From Pseudomonas sp. GM78 (lineage in GTDB: Bacteria > Pseudomonadota > Gammaproteobacteria > Pseudomonadales > Pseudomonadaceae), in contig NZ_AKJF01000056.1 in NCBI RefSeq assembly GCF_000282475.1, forward strand, positions 62,001 to 126,000: 64,000 bases of DNA, read 5' to 3'. The notes below the pieces were generated by a model. It had not been told where the DNA came from, searched no databases, and saw only the letters and a program-made list of their open reading frames with translations. The position numbers and the translations under genes were made by a program. This document shows, piece after piece, positions 34,366 to 43,944 of this stretch. How positions within the stretch are numbered: position 1 is the first letter of the stretch; every line of letters begins with the position of its first letter.

Positions 34366-36012
34366 TTAGTGTTGGCTGGCGCCCGAAGCGCCGATGCCGG
34401 TCATGGAACGAATGAACTGCGCCAGGTAACGGCCGCGCTCAAGGGCGGCACGTGGCGAACGGTCGGTGACGGAAAACAGCCAGGCGCTGAGAAAGGCCAG
34501 GCTCATGGAAAACAACGCCGGGTTGGAATACGGGAACAGCGCCTTGTCGTGATGCAGCACGTTGACCCACACCGCCGGGCTCAACATCAGCAAGACGATG
34601 GCCGACACCAGGCCCATCAGGCTGCCGATGACTGCGCCACGGGTGGTCAGGCCTTTCCAGTACATCGAAAGGAACAGCACCGGGAAATTCACCGACGCCG
34701 CGATGGCCAGTACCAGGCCGGACAGGAAGGCGATGTTCTGCGATTCGAACAACAGGCCGAGGATGATCGCCAGCACACCGATGCACAGCGTGGCGATTCG
34801 CGATACGCGCATTTCCTGCTGCTCGCTGGCCTGGCCCTTGCGCATCACGCAGGCATACAGGTCGTGGGACACCGCCGAGGCGCCGGACAGCGCCAGCCCG
34901 GCCACCACCGCGAGAATGGTGGCGAAGGCCACCGCCGAGATGAACCCGAGGAACAGGTTGCCGCCGACGGCCTGGGCCAAATGCACGGCGACCATGTTGC
35001 CGCCGCCGATGATCGCGCCAGCCGCATCGCGGTACGCCGGATCGGTGCCGACCATGACGATCGCGCCGAAGCCGACGATGATCAGCAACAGGTAGAAGTA
35101 GCCGATGAAACCGGTGGCGTAGAACACGCTTTTACGCGCTTCCCTGGCGTCGCTGACGGTGAAGAAACGCATCAGGATGTGTGGCAGTCCGGCGGTGCCG
35201 AATATCATGCCCAGCCCCAGGGAAATCGCATCGATCGGATTCGACAGCAAGGCGCCGGGCGCCATGATCGCGCTGCCCTTGGCGTGTACGGCAGTGGCGC
35301 CGGCGAACATCGCTTCGGTGCTGAAACCGAAATGCTTGAGCACCATGAACGCCATGAAACTGGTGCCGAACAGCAGCATCACCGCCTTGATGATTTGCAC
35401 CCAGGTGGTGGCGAGCATGCCGCCGAAGGTCACGTAGAACACCATCAACACGCCGACCAGCATCACCGCATAGAGGTAGTCGATGCCGAACAGCAATTCG
35501 ATCAGCTTGCCGGCGCCGACCATCTGCGCCACCAGGTACATCAGTGCGACGGTCAGGGTGCCGAAGGCCGAGGTCAGGCGCACCGGCGTTTGCTCCAGGC
35601 GATAGGAGACCACATCGGCGAAGGTGTACTTACCGAGGTTGCGCAGGCGTTCGGCGATCAGGAACAGGATGATCGGCCAGCCAGCCAGCACGCCCAAGGC
35701 GTAGAGCAAGCCGTCGTAGCCGTTGAGGAACATCATCGCGGAAATGCCGAGGAAGGACGCTGCCGAGATCATGTCGCCGGCAATCGCCAGGCCGTTCTGG
35801 AAACCGGTCATGCCGCCGCCGGCGGTGTAGAAGTCACTGGCCGAGCGCGTGCGCAAGGCGGCCCAGCGGGTTACGCCAAGGGTGAACAGGACGAACAGCA
35901 TGAACATGCCGATGGCGTTCCAGTTCAGCGGACGGGAGGCGCCGTCGGCAGCCACGGCCATGTCCGTCACCACTGCCAGCGGCAGCAGGAACAACGCGAG
36001 AAGGCGGCTCAT
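34366..36012 (-). CDS. paaL: Phenylacetate permease, sodium:solute symporter (ActP-like)
   Basis: A 548-residue transporter of the SSS family with about 13 membrane segments and an N-terminal signal-like helix. Recognisable stretches include [19 protein letters not shown] near the sodium site, [17 protein letters not shown] and [19 protein letters not shown], all typical of the acetate permease branch. Read from ATG 36012, which overlaps the DUF485 gene by 4 bases. Position between paaE and paaZ indicates phenylacetate uptake, the role shown for PaaL/PhaJ in P. putida. Acetate or other monocarboxylates could be alternative substrates, as the proteins are close relatives. Confidence 0.85.
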   Translation of the reverse strand: MSRLLALFLLPLAVVTDMAVAADGASRPLNWNAIGMFMLFVLFTLGVTRWAALRTRSASDFYTAGGGMTGFQNGLAIAGDMISAASFLGISAMMFLNGYDGLLYALGVLAGWPIILFLIAERLRNLGKYTFADVVSYRLEQTPVRLTSAFGTLTVALMYLVAQMVGAGKLIELLFGIDYLYAVMLVGVLMVFYVTFGGMLATTWVQIIKAVMLLFGTSFMAFMVLKHFGFSTEAMFAGATAVHAKGSAIMAPGALLSNPIDAISLGLGMIFGTAGLPHILMRFFTVSDAREARKSVFYATGFIGYFYLLLIIVGFGAIVMVGTDPAYRDAAGAIIGGGNMVAVHLAQAVGGNLFLGFISAVAFATILAVVAGLALSGASAVSHDLYACVMRKGQASEQQEMRVSRIATLCIGVLAIILGLLFESQNIAFLSGLVLAIAASVNFPVLFLSMYWKGLTTRGAVIGSLMGLVSAIVLLMLSPAVWVNVLHHDKALFPYSNPALFSMSLAFLSAWLFSVTDRSPRAALERGRYLAQFIRSMTGIGASGASQH

Positions 36013-36317
36013 CGGATGCACTCCTGCTTGAGTTTTTCGTTCAGCGGGTCGATCACGTTGTTGGCGCGATAGACATAGAAACCGGTCAAGGCAAAGGCCA
36101 GCACCACGATCACCACACCCACCAGCATGCCCACGGTGGTCACGCCGCCGCTCAGGGACTGGCCGAGGGTGGAGGGGGAGAACGCCACCAGCAGGACAAA
36201 GCCGAAATAGATCACCAGCATGATCAGCGACAGCGACCAGTACAGCGCCTGCTTGCGGCGTACCAACTGGATGAAGTCGGGGTGCTGGTGGATGAGTTCT
36301 ATGTCTTTGGGGCTCAT
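36009..36317 (-). CDS. DUF485 small membrane protein, partner of the symporter
   Basis: A 102-residue protein with two membrane segments (about 25-47, [21 protein letters not shown], and about 60-85) and soluble ends. Proteins of this family (E. coli YjcH) are encoded directly before acetate/phenylacetate symporters and are presumed accessory subunits. The start at MSPKDIEL (36317) is chosen; a longer upstream reading runs into unrelated sequence. Its stop overlaps the permease start (ATGA), so the two are translationally coupled. The specific role is not known. Confidence 0.85.
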   Translation of the reverse strand: MSPKDIELIHQHPDFIQLVRRKQALYWSLSLIMLVIYFGFVLLVAFSPSTLGQSLSGGVTTVGMLVGVVIVVLAFALTGFYVYRANNVIDPLNEKLKQECIR

Positions 36318-36375
36318 GGTGGTGTCCTTTGTTGTTTTTGTTGTGGGGGCCGCTATGGGATACAACACAGATCAT

Positions 36376-36453
36376 TGTGGGAGCGGGCTTGCCCGCGAAG
36401 ACGGAATATCAGGCGACATCAATGTTGAATCTGATGGCCTCATCGCGGGCAAG
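36376..36453. repeat. REP pair between the DUF485 and paaE genes, right arm incomplete
   Basis: TGTGGGAGCGGGCTTGCCCG starting at 36376 faces CATCGCGGGCAAG at 36441-36453, after which the match breaks off. It separates the paaABCDE and permease transcription units. Confidence 0.8.
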
Positions 36454-36498
36454 TCGAATCGTCGCACAGGGTTTTGTGTAAGTCCGGTAGATCGGATA

Positions 36499-37575
36499 TC
36501 AGAGCTGATCGAAATCCAGCACCACCTTGTCGCTGATAGGGAAGGCCTGGCACGACAGCACATAGCCGGCGGCCACTTCGTAGTCTTCCAGGGCGTGGTT
36601 GCTGTCCATTTCCACTTCGCCTTCGATGACCTTGCATTTGCACGTCGAGCACACGCCGGCCTTGCACGAATAGGGCAGTTCGGCGCCCTGGGCGTTGCCG
36701 GCATCGAGGATGCTCTGGCTGTTGCGCGGCAGGTCGAAAGCCAGGGCGCGGCCATCGCTGATCACGGTGATCTGGCTGACCGCCGCATCGACCTGGCGGG
36801 CGGCTTCGCGGGCTTCGCGTTTCTGCTGGCTGCCAGCGGCGGCGAACAGTTCGAAATGAATGCGTGTCGGCGCCATGCCCTTGGCCTTGAGGCTGTCGCG
36901 CACGGTCTCGGTCATTTCCTGCGGGCCGCAGATGAAGGCGGCGTCGAGGGTCTTGACGTCGAGCCAGCGGCTGAACAGCTGCTCGCATTTCTCGGCGTTG
37001 ATCCGGCCGTTGTACAGGTCGACGTCCTGCTGCTCGCGGCTGAACACGAAGATCAGGTTCAGGCGTTGCAGGTAGCGGTTCTTCAGGTCTTCCAGCTGTT
37101 CGCGAAACAGGGCGCCGGAGCTGGAGCGGTTGCCGTACAGCAGGGTGACGCGGCTGTTGGGCTCGGTTTCCAGGGTGGTCTTGATGATCGACAGGATCGG
37201 CGTGATGCCACTGCCGGCCGCGACCGCCAGGTAGTTGCCGTGGCGAGCAGGGTCAAGTTCCACGCTGAAATGCCCGGCGGGCGGCATCACTTCCAGGCTG
37301 TGCCCGGCCTTGAGCTGCTCGTTGGCAAACGCGGAAAAGCGTCCGCCGGCCACGCGCTTGATCGCCACGCGCAGTTCACCGTCATTGACCCCGGTGCAGA
37401 TCGAGTAGGAGCGGCGCACTTCTTCGCCGTCCAGCTGGGTGCGCATCACCAGGTGCTGGCCCTGGGTGTAATGAAAGCTGTCTTGCAGGTGCTGCGGAAT
37501 CTCGAAGGCGATGGACACCGCGTCACGGGTCTCGGTGCGCACATCCTTGATGGTCAGGCTGTGAAATTTGCTCAT
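36499..37575 (-). CDS. paaE: 1,2-phenylacetyl-CoA epoxidase, reductase subunit PaaE
   Basis: Electron-transfer subunit passing electrons from NADPH via FAD and a 2Fe-2S cluster to the di-iron oxygenase PaaAC. 358 residues from ATG 37575 (E. coli 356). Order: FAD-binding barrel with RRSYSICTG (about 52-60), NAD(P)-binding domain with VAAGSGITPILSII and FICGPQEMTETV, and a C-terminal plant-type ferredoxin domain (about 265-358) with Cys ligands in SCKAGVCSTCKCKV and the last Cys in YVLSCQ. Last of the paaABCDE operon. Confidence 0.95.
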   Translation of the reverse strand: MSKFHSLTIKDVRTETRDAVSIAFEIPQHLQDSFHYTQGQHLVMRTQLDGEEVRRSYSICTGVNDGELRVAIKRVAGGRFSAFANEQLKAGHSLEVMPPAGHFSVELDPARHGNYLAVAAGSGITPILSIIKTTLETEPNSRVTLLYGNRSSSGALFREQLEDLKNRYLQRLNLIFVFSREQQDVDLYNGRINAEKCEQLFSRWLDVKTLDAAFICGPQEMTETVRDSLKAKGMAPTRIHFELFAAAGSQQKREAREAARQVDAAVSQITVISDGRALAFDLPRNSQSILDAGNAQGAELPYSCKAGVCSTCKCKVIEGEVEMDSNHALEDYEVAAGYVLSCQAFPISDKVVLDFDQL

Positions 37576-37606
37576 TGTTGTTCTCCAGCTGGACGGCCGA
37601 TGCCGC

Positions 37607-38140
37607 TCAGATGCACTTGAAATAGTCGAACGGTTCCCGGCAATCGACGCAGCGATACAGCGCCTTGCACGCGGTGGAGCCAAACTCGCTGAGCACCTCG
37701 GTGTGGACGCTGCCACATTGCGGGCAGGCGATCACCGGGCTCTCACCGAGCAGGCTGCGTTTGCTGGTGCTGCCCTCGGGCGGCGCAATGCCGTAGGCGC
37801 GCAGGCGTTCGCGGCCGCCGTCAGTGATCCAGTCGGTGGTCCAGGCCGGGGTCAATCGGCGCTCCAGGTTCGGCGCCTGGAAGCCGGCCTGCTCCAGCGC
37901 CTCACGGATATCGCCCTCGATCACTTCGGTGGCGGGGCAGCCGGAGTAGGTCGGGGTGACCACCACGTGCAAGTGCCCGGCCTGCCAATCGAGATCGCGG
38001 ACAATCCCTAAGTCAACCACGCTGACCACCGGCACTTCCGGGTCCATGACTTCGGACAGAATCGCCCAGGCAGCCGCCAGGTCGGTCGGTTGAGCCGGCC
38101 GGGCGCCGAGGTCGCTGGCGATCAGCTCACCAGGTTGCAT
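37607..38140 (-). CDS. paaD: 1,2-phenylacetyl-CoA epoxidase assembly subunit PaaD
   Basis: Member of the MIP18/DUF59 family, thought to help insert or maintain iron or Fe-S centres of the epoxidase. 177 residues from ATG 38140; the typical PaaD is about 165-180. The MIP18 core (about 28-110) reads MDPEVPVVSVVDLGIVRDL and VTPTYSGCPATEVI; the C-terminal extension carries a zinc-ribbon-like CPQCGS and CVDCREPF. The start overlaps the end of paaC by 14 bases. Essential for growth on phenylacetate in E. coli, though its reaction is not fully defined. Confidence 0.94.
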   Translation of the reverse strand: MQPGELIASDLGARPAQPTDLAAAWAILSEVMDPEVPVVSVVDLGIVRDLDWQAGHLHVVVTPTYSGCPATEVIEGDIREALEQAGFQAPNLERRLTPAWTTDWITDGGRERLRAYGIAPPEGSTSKRSLLGESPVIACPQCGSVHTEVLSEFGSTACKALYRCVDCREPFDYFKCI

Positions 38141-38888
38141 CGGGGTACGCTCGTGGCAGGAACTGCATTTCGGCCAGCAGGATGCCCAAGTGCTCGGTGT
38201 GCAGGCCCTTGCGCGCATTCAGGTAGAAATAGCTTGGCGCGGCCGGCACGGGCAGGGTGGCGCTGGCGAAGATCTGGTTGACCTTGGCTTGCCATTGCGC
38301 CGCTACGCTGGCGATGTCCGGGGTGATGCCGGCTGCGCACAGGCGCTGCTCGCTGTCATCGGCGGCGATCAGTTCAACGGTGAAGCGCCAGACCTCGGGG
38401 ATGGCCGCGAGCATGCGTTTGTGGCTTTCCTCGGTGCCGTCTCCCAGGCGCTCGACCCACTCGCCGGAGCGGCGCAGGTGATAGGTGACTTCCTTCACTG
38501 CTTTGGCGGCGATCCCGGCGATGCGCTCATCGCTGGACTGGCTCAGGCCCTGGAGGACCGGCAGGTGCCAGGCGTCATACAGGAACTGCTTGAGGATGGT
38601 TACCGCGTAATCGCCGTTGGGTTGTTCCACCAGCAGCAGGTTGCGGTAGGCACGTTCGTCGCGGCGGAACGCCAGGTCATCGGCGTCGCGGCCGTCGTCC
38701 AGCAGCTCGGCGGCATAATCCAGCCAGTTGCGCGCCTGGCCCACCAGGTCGAGGCCGACGTTCATCAGTGCCAGCTCTTCTTCCAGTGCCGGGGCCTTGC
38801 CGCACCACTGGCACAGGCGCTGGCCCTGGATCAGGGCGCTGTCGCCCAGGCGCAGCAGGTATTCGATCAGATCGGTCTTGTTATTCAT
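38127..38888 (-). CDS. paaC: 1,2-phenylacetyl-CoA epoxidase structural subunit PaaC
   Basis: Ferritin-like subunit that pairs with PaaA but does not hold the catalytic di-iron site. 253 residues from ATG 38888 (E. coli 248). Helical throughout; characteristic stretches are LALMNVGLDLVGQARNWLDY, DDLAFRRDERAYRNLLLVEQ and KAVKEVTYHLRRSGEWVERLGDG-like helices. It follows paaB by 8 bases and overlaps paaD, in the order paaABCDE conserved across proteobacteria. Confidence 0.95.
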   Translation of the reverse strand: MNNKTDLIEYLLRLGDSALIQGQRLCQWCGKAPALEEELALMNVGLDLVGQARNWLDYAAELLDDGRDADDLAFRRDERAYRNLLLVEQPNGDYAVTILKQFLYDAWHLPVLQGLSQSSDERIAGIAAKAVKEVTYHLRRSGEWVERLGDGTEESHKRMLAAIPEVWRFTVELIAADDSEQRLCAAGITPDIASVAAQWQAKVNQIFASATLPVPAAPSYFYLNARKGLHTEHLGILLAEMQFLPRAYPDATW

Positions 38889-38896
38889 GGTCGACC

Positions 38897-39178
38897 TCAC
38901 ATGTGCCCGACTTCGGCCGGCAGCTCGTAGAAGCTGGCATGGCGGTAGACCTTGTCGTCCGACGGGTCGAACAGCGGGTCTTTTTCATCCGGCGACGAAG
39001 CGGTGATCAGCGCCGACGGCACTACCCACAGGCTCACGCCTTCGCTGCGACGGGTGTACAGCTCGCGCGCGTTCTCGATGGCCATGGTGGTGTCGGCGGC
39101 ATGCACGCTGCCGACGTGTTTGTGGTTGAGGCCGTGCTTGCTGCGCACGAAGACTTCGAAGAGGGTCCACTCGGACAT
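38897..39178 (-). CDS. paaB: 1,2-phenylacetyl-CoA epoxidase subunit PaaB
   Basis: Small bridging subunit of the epoxidase, 93 residues (E. coli 95). Recognised by WTLFEVFVRSKHGLNHKHVG near the N-terminus, then ARELYTRRSEGVSLWVVPS and FDPSDDKVYRHASFY. In the structure of the complex, PaaB links PaaAC modules and is required for activity. It lies 28 bases after paaA and 8 before paaC. There are no cofactor-binding residues. Confidence 0.95.
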   Translation of the reverse strand: MSEWTLFEVFVRSKHGLNHKHVGSVHAADTTMAIENARELYTRRSEGVSLWVVPSALITASSPDEKDPLFDPSDDKVYRHASFYELPAEVGHM

Positions 39179-39206
39179 TTCAATTACTCCACATCAGGTG
39201 GCCGAA

Positions 39207-40196
39207 TCAGGCGGCGTTCTTGTTTTGTTTTTTGCGGGCGTGGGCGACGGCGGCTTCACGCACCCAGGCGCCGTCTTCAATCGCCTTACGGCGGGTGGCG
39301 ACGCGTTCCTGGTTGCACGGGCCGTTGCCCTTGAGCACTTCGTAGAATTCGTCCCACTGGATCTGGCCGAAGTCGTAGTGGCCGGTTTCGGCGTTCCACT
39401 TCAGGTCCGGGTCAGGGCAGGTGCAGCCCAGCAGTTCCAGCTGCGGGATGGTCTGGTCGATGAAGCGCTGGCGCAGTTCGTCGTTGCTCTGGCGCTTGAT
39501 TTTCCAGGCCATGGATTGCGCGCTGTTCGGCGAATGTTCATCGCTAGGGCCGAACATCATCAGCGACGGCCACCACAGGCGGTTGATCGCGTCCTGGACC
39601 ATGTCTTTTTGCGCCTGGGTACCGTGACGCATCATGGTCAGGAGGATTTCGTAGCCCTGGCGCTGGTGGAAGCTCTCTTCCTTGCAGATGCGGATCATCG
39701 CCCGCGAGTACGGACCGTAGGAGGTGCGCTGCAGCACCACCTGGTTGACGATCGCCGCGCCATCCACCAGCCAGCCCACCGCGCCCATGTCGGCCCAGTT
39801 CAGCGTCGGGTAATTGAAGATGCTCGAATACTTGGCCTTGCCGCTGTGCAGCTTGGCGATCTCTTCATCGCGGTCGGCACCCAGGGTTTCCATGGCGCTG
39901 TACAGGTACAGGCCGTGACCGGCTTCGTCCTGGATCTTGGCCATCAATTGCAGTTTGCGTTTGAGGCTCGGCGCACGGGTGACCCAGTTGCCTTCCGGGA
40001 GCATGCCGACGATTTCCGAGTGGGCGTGCTGGGAAATCTGCCGGATCAGGGTTTGCCGATAGGCATCTGGCATCCAGTTCTTGGCTTCGATCTTGATTTC
40101 TGAATCGATTTTTTCCTGGAAGGCGCGCTCCTCATCGGACATCTCCGAGAGGTCTTTGATGCGCTTTACGCCTGTTTCTACGAGCTGTGCGTACAT
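39207..40196 (-). CDS. paaA: 1,2-phenylacetyl-CoA epoxidase catalytic subunit PaaA
   Basis: Di-iron monooxygenase subunit that converts phenylacetyl-CoA to its ring-1,2-epoxide. 329 residues from ATG 40196 (GGGAGA upstream), matching the usual length of about 309-330. Ferritin-like helices supply the iron ligands: [20 protein letters not shown] contains one Glu/His pair, [18 protein letters not shown] the second. First gene of paaABCDE; its promoter region carries two facing GCGATACA sites (40245-40304), probably PaaX operators. It is separated from the paaK terminator by about 630 bases. Confidence 0.95.
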   Translation of the reverse strand: MYAQLVETGVKRIKDLSEMSDEERAFQEKIDSEIKIEAKNWMPDAYRQTLIRQISQHAHSEIVGMLPEGNWVTRAPSLKRKLQLMAKIQDEAGHGLYLYSAMETLGADRDEEIAKLHSGKAKYSSIFNYPTLNWADMGAVGWLVDGAAIVNQVVLQRTSYGPYSRAMIRICKEESFHQRQGYEILLTMMRHGTQAQKDMVQDAINRLWWPSLMMFGPSDEHSPNSAQSMAWKIKRQSNDELRQRFIDQTIPQLELLGCTCPDPDLKWNAETGHYDFGQIQWDEFYEVLKGNGPCNQERVATRRKAIEDGAWVREAAVAHARKKQNKNAA

Positions 40197-40244
40197 GGGG
40201 GGTCTCCCGCCGTGAATCTGTTCGAGGGCATGGAGAACTTTATA

Positions 40245-40304
40245 AGCGATACAGAAATTAATATCAAACAGAAAATGACGTGTCGTATTTGTTTTTGTAT
40301 CGCT
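40245..40304. promoter_or_regulatory. Inverted AGCGATACA repeat in the paaA promoter, candidate PaaX operator
   Basis: AGCGATACA at 40245-40253 and its exact reverse complement TGTATCGCT at 40296-40304, separated by 42 bases, lie 49-108 bases before the paaA start codon. Related sites occur near paaF (47147) and paaY (47350). PaaX is the known repressor of this pathway; the assignment is inference. Confidence 0.55.
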
Positions 40305-40439
40305 TTGGGATGAGTGGTGGTTTTGGGGGGGGTAGGGAGGTCGGCGTACATATCCATTTCTTCGGTAACGGCCGCCTATGGTTTCGCCCTTACGGCGACT
40401 CACTTTTTTTTCAAGCGCCAAAAAAAAGTAAGCAAAAAA

Positions 40440-40660
40440 AGGCTCGCCCCGAGCGTCCGGCCCCTCGCTGGGGCTCGGCGTTCCTTCGCTCCGGCATTCA
40501 TCCGGGGGCATCGCCCTCCGGTTGGCTTCGCTGGCACCTACATGCGATGTGTTCGACTGCGTCGAACGGCGCTGCGCGCCAATCCCCGGATGAACACCTC
40601 CACTCAGCCTCCCGAAGGGGCGGGTGGATCAAAATCAAAAGCAGCCGAGGCGAGCTGACA
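40440..40660. repeat. Structured intergenic repeat of Pseudomonas type with nested inverted repeats
   Basis: Between paaA and paaK. Outer arms TTCATCCGGGG (40497-40507) and CCCCGGATGAA (40584-40594) enclose two perfect hairpins: GTTCGAC-tgc-GTCGAAC (40551-40567) and GGCGC-tgc-GCGCC (40568-40580). The left flank is A-rich. Open frames run through it but lack ribosome sites and family features. I recall similar sequence between genes in other Pseudomonas genomes; copy number could not be checked. Confidence 0.55.
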
Positions 40661-40686
40661 CTCGACCTCATTGTTGGCGCGGTCCC

Positions 40687-40796
40687 TGTAGGAGCTGCCG
40701 GAGGCTGCGATCTTTTGATCTTGGTGGCCTGACAGGCCGACCTGATTTGCGCGGATGTACCCAATCCAATTGTGGGAGCGAGCCTGCTCGCGATGG
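40687..40796. repeat. Two single REP units downstream of paaK
   Basis: TGTAGGAGCTGCCGGAGGC running into TGCGATCTTTTGATC at 40687-40724 is one arm of the long-repeat family. TGTGGGAGCGAGCCTGC running to CGCGATGG at 40771-40796 is one arm of the short family. Neither has its partner. Confidence 0.75.
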
Positions 40797-40822
40797 ACCT
40801 GAGGTCGCCGCGCAGAAAAGGC

Positions 40823-40849
40823 AAAAAAAAGCCCCGCATCAGCGGGGCT
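40823..40849 (-). terminator. Rho-independent terminator of the paaFGHIJK operon
   Basis: On the minus strand GCGGGGC (40848-40842) pairs with GCCCCGC (40837-40831) over a 4-base loop, followed by eight T. It begins 17 bases after the paaK stop, ending the transcript before the paaA promoter. Confidence 0.9.
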
Positions 40850-40865
40850 CAAAGGGGTGCAGCAG

Positions 40866-42191
40866 TCATGCTTTAGGGCGTTTATCCACCACGTGGCAGG
40901 CCTTGCCCTCGGAACGCTTGATCGAGTGGAAAGGCTGCAGGACGATCCGCGAGCTGATCCCGATGTAGGTCTTGATGTGCTTGCTCAGCTCGCCACACAC
41001 AGCCTTCTGCTGTTCGTCGCTCAGGTGCTGATGCTCGGCCTTGAGTTCCACGTGCACATCAACGCTGTCCAGGTTGCCATTGCGATACAGATGGATCTCG
41101 TAGCACTCGGAAAGCTGTTTGATTTTCAGCACCTGCTCCTCGATCTGCGTCGGGAACACGTTTACCCCGCGGATGATCAGCATGTCATCGCTGCGCCCGG
41201 TGATCTTGTCGATGCGCCGCATCGGCCGCGCGGTGCCCGGCAGCAGGCGCGTCAGGTCGCGGGTGCGGTAGCGGATCATCGGCAGGGCTTCTTTGCTCAG
41301 GGAGGTGAACACCAGTTCGCCCATCTGACCGTCCGGCAGCACTTCGCCGGTGACCGGGTCGATGATTTCCGGGTAGAAGTGGTCTTCCCAGATGGTCGGG
41401 CCGTCCTTGGTCTCGGCGCATTCCATGGCGACACCCGGGCCCATGATTTCCGAGAGGCCGTAGATGTCCAGGGCGGTGATGCCCATGCGCGCTTCGATGG
41501 CGCTGCGCAGCTCGGCGGTCCACGGCTCGGCGCCGAAGATGCCCAGGCGCAGGGCCAGTTTGTGCGGGTCGATGCCCTGGCGCTCGATCTCGTCGGCGAT
41601 GTTGAGCATGTAGGACGGCGTGACCATGATGATGTCCGGCTGGAAATCCTTGATCAGCTGCACTTGTTTTTCGGTCTGGCCGCCGGACATCGGGATCACT
41701 GTGCAACCCAGGCGCTCGGCGCCGTAGTGCGCGCCCAGGCCGCCGGTGAACAGGCCGTAGCCGTAGGAGATGTGCACCTTGTCGCCACGTCGGCCACCCG
41801 CCGCGCGGATCGAGCGCGCAACCACGTTGGCCCAGGTGTCGATGTCGTTCTGGGTGTAGCCGACGACGGTCGGTTTGCCGGTGGTGCCGCTGGACGCGTG
41901 CAGGCGCACCACGTCGTGCATTGGCACGGCAAACATGCCGTAGGGGTAGTTGTCGCGCAGGTCGGACTTGGTGGTGAAGGGGAATTTCGCCAGGTCGTCG
42001 AGGGACTTGATGTCGTCCGGGTGCACGCCCAGCGCATCGAAGCGCTGACGGTACAGCGGCACATTCTTGTAGGCGTGGTTCAGGCTCCAGCGCAGGCGCT
42101 CCAGCTGATGCTGGCGCAGCTCGTCGATGCTGGCGGTTTCCAGCGGGTCCAGCACGGGATCTAGCACGGCTTGGGCAATTGGCATGTTCAT
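40866..42191 (-). CDS. paaK: Phenylacetate-CoA ligase
   Basis: AMP-forming ligase producing phenylacetyl-CoA, the first intracellular intermediate and the inducer that releases PaaX. 441 residues from ATG 42191 (E. coli 437). The P-loop-like HASSGTTGKPTVVGYT is near residue 100, MSGGQTEKQVQLI and DIYGLSEIMGPGVAMEC follow, and the C-terminal lid has GRSDDMLIIRGVNVFPTQIE. Last gene of paaFGHIJK, 99 bases after paaJ, with a strong terminator behind it. Confidence 0.96.
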   Translation of the reverse strand: MNMPIAQAVLDPVLDPLETASIDELRQHQLERLRWSLNHAYKNVPLYRQRFDALGVHPDDIKSLDDLAKFPFTTKSDLRDNYPYGMFAVPMHDVVRLHASSGTTGKPTVVGYTQNDIDTWANVVARSIRAAGGRRGDKVHISYGYGLFTGGLGAHYGAERLGCTVIPMSGGQTEKQVQLIKDFQPDIIMVTPSYMLNIADEIERQGIDPHKLALRLGIFGAEPWTAELRSAIEARMGITALDIYGLSEIMGPGVAMECAETKDGPTIWEDHFYPEIIDPVTGEVLPDGQMGELVFTSLSKEALPMIRYRTRDLTRLLPGTARPMRRIDKITGRSDDMLIIRGVNVFPTQIEEQVLKIKQLSECYEIHLYRNGNLDSVDVHVELKAEHQHLSDEQQKAVCGELSKHIKTYIGISSRIVLQPFHSIKRSEGKACHVVDKRPKA

Positions 42192-42290
42192 GTGTTCACT
42201 CGAATTGTTTTTGTGTTCCGGCCCCTGCATGCAGGGGCTTTGAGTGCATGCCCCAAGGATACCTCTCGGCTCCCCGGGAATCGCGATTCT

Positions 42291-43502
42291 TTAGTGGGAT
42301 AGACGCTCGATGATCAGCGCGATCCCTTGGCCGACACCGATGCACATGGTGCACAGGGCATAGCGGCCATTGCGTTCCTCAAGTTCGTGCAGGGCGGTGG
42401 TGACCAGGCGAGCGCCGCTCATGCCCAGCGGGTGGCCCAGGGCGATGGCGCCGCCGTTGGGGTTGACCCGTGGGTCGGTGTCGCTCAAGCCCAGTTCGCG
42501 CAATACCGCCAGGCCCTGCGCGGCAAAGGCTTCGTTGAGCTCGATCACGTCCATGTCCGCCAGGCTCAGGTTTGCAACCTCCAGCACCTTGCGGGTGGCC
42601 GGCACCGGGCCGATGCCCATGATGCGCGGCTCGACGCCAGCGGTCGCCATCGCCACCACCCGACCGCGGGCGGTCAGGCCGTGGCGTTTGGCGGCTTCGG
42701 GGCTTGCCAGCAGCAGGGCGCAGGCACCGTCGTTGACGCCCGAGGCGTTGCCGGCGGTGATGCTGCCGCCTTCACGGAACGGCGTGCCCAGTTTGGCCAG
42801 TTGCTCAAGGGTGGTGTCGCCGCGTGGGTGCTCGTCGTGCTCGACCACTTTGGCCGGGCCTTTGCGCTGGGGAATTTCCACCGCGACGATTTCTTTCGCC
42901 AGGCGTCCGTTGGCCTGGGCAGCGGCAGCGCGTTGCTGGCTGCGCAGGGCGAAGGCGTCCTGGTCGGCCCGGGAGATGTTGAACTGTTCGGCGACGTTCT
43001 CTGCCGTTTCCGGCATGGAGTCGATGCCGTAGGCCTTTTTCATCAGCGGATTGACGAAACGCCAGCCGATGGTGGTGTCGAAAATCTCGGCGGCACGGGA
43101 AAACGCCTGTTCGGCCTTGCCCATCACCAGGGGTGCGCGGGACATGGATTCCACGCCACCGACCAGCATCAGCCCGGTTTCGCCACTGCGAATCGCCCGC
43201 GCCGCCGTGCCGACCGCGTCCAGCCCTGAGCCGCACAGGCGATTGAGGGTGGTGCCGGGCACGCTGACCGGCAACCCGGCCAGCAGCGCCGACATGCGTG
43301 CGACGTTGCGGTTGTCTTCGCCGGCCTGGTTGGCACAGCCGTAGATCACATCGTCCACGCTGTTCCAGTCGACTTGCGGGTGGCGGCGCAGCAGTTCGCG
43401 CAGCGGCACCGCGCCGAGGTCGTCGGCGCGCACGCTGCTCAGCACTCCGGCGTAGCGGCCGATCGGGGTGCGTACGGCGTCGATGATCAGGGCGTCATTC
43501 AT
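42291..43502 (-). CDS. paaJ: 3-oxoadipyl-CoA / 3-oxo-5,6-dehydrosuberyl-CoA thiolase
   Basis: Thiolase acting twice in the pathway: on 3-oxo-5,6-dehydrosuberyl-CoA and finally on 3-oxoadipyl-CoA to give acetyl-CoA and succinyl-CoA. 403 residues (E. coli 401). Active-site Cys in [18 protein letters not shown] (about 90), His in [16 protein letters not shown] (about 355) and the second Cys in [11 protein letters not shown] (about 388). It overlaps the 3' end of paaI by 8 bases. Nearly identical enzymes (PcaF) serve the protocatechuate pathway; cluster position fixes the name. Confidence 0.94.
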   Translation of the reverse strand: MNDALIIDAVRTPIGRYAGVLSSVRADDLGAVPLRELLRRHPQVDWNSVDDVIYGCANQAGEDNRNVARMSALLAGLPVSVPGTTLNRLCGSGLDAVGTAARAIRSGETGLMLVGGVESMSRAPLVMGKAEQAFSRAAEIFDTTIGWRFVNPLMKKAYGIDSMPETAENVAEQFNISRADQDAFALRSQQRAAAAQANGRLAKEIVAVEIPQRKGPAKVVEHDEHPRGDTTLEQLAKLGTPFREGGSITAGNASGVNDGACALLLASPEAAKRHGLTARGRVVAMATAGVEPRIMGIGPVPATRKVLEVANLSLADMDVIELNEAFAAQGLAVLRELGLSDTDPRVNPNGGAIALGHPLGMSGARLVTTALHELEERNGRYALCTMCIGVGQGIALIIERLSH

Positions 43503-43944
43503 TTGGGGTCTCCTGTGCCAGCACCGAGCCGCGCACTTTGTAGGACTTGCCGTGGAACAGGGCGATCAACTGGCCCTGCTGGTTTTCAATGCGTACGTCG
43601 TAGTTGCCGGTGCGGCCGGAGCGGCTTTGCTCGATGCAATCGGCATTCAACGTGTCGCCCAGGCGCGCCGGGGCGATGTAGTCGATGCTGCAGCCGATGG
43701 CCACGGTGGCTTCGTTGTAGCTGTTGCAGGCAAAGGCGAACGCCGAGTCGGCGAGGGCGAACAGGTAGCCGCCGTGACAGGTGCCGTGGCCCTGGACCAT
43801 GTCCGCGCGCACGGTCATGCCCACGCGAGCAGTACCGGGGCCGGCGGACAGCAGGCGCATGCCCATGGCCTGGCTGGCGTTGTCGCGCTGGAACAAGGCT
43901 TGGGCGCAGTCGCTGGCCAGGTTCATCGCTTCATGGTTAGTCAT
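43495..43944 (-). CDS. paaI: Hydroxyphenylacetyl-CoA thioesterase PaaI
   Basis: Hotdog-fold thioesterase that hydrolyses dead-end aryl-CoA esters and recycles CoA. 149 residues from ATG 43944, typical of PaaI (about 140-150). Signature [20 protein letters not shown] carries the HGG loop and catalytic acidic residue (about 50-70), followed by [15 protein letters not shown]. Overlaps 8 bases with both paaH upstream and paaJ downstream, so translation is tightly coupled. A second, less related PaaI-like protein is encoded at 11651-12190. Confidence 0.94.
   Translation of the reverse strand: MTNHEAMNLASDCAQALFQRDNASQAMGMRLLSAGPGTARVGMTVRADMVQGHGTCHGGYLFALADSAFAFACNSYNEATVAIGCSIDYIAPARLGDTLNADCIEQSRSGRTGNYDVRIENQQGQLIALFHGKSYKVRGSVLAQETPNE

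Noticed and set aside
32344-36072. Long open frame (over 1200 codons) on the plus strand opposite paaZ and paaL
   Set aside because: It is an antisense artefact of GC-rich codon bias, rich in Gln, His, Arg and Gly with no domain, and the minus strand carries well-defined enzymes.
40280-40732. Overlapping open frames of 114-150 codons between paaA and paaK
   Set aside because: They run through a structured repeat and REP sequence, have no ribosome site, and have no protein-like features.
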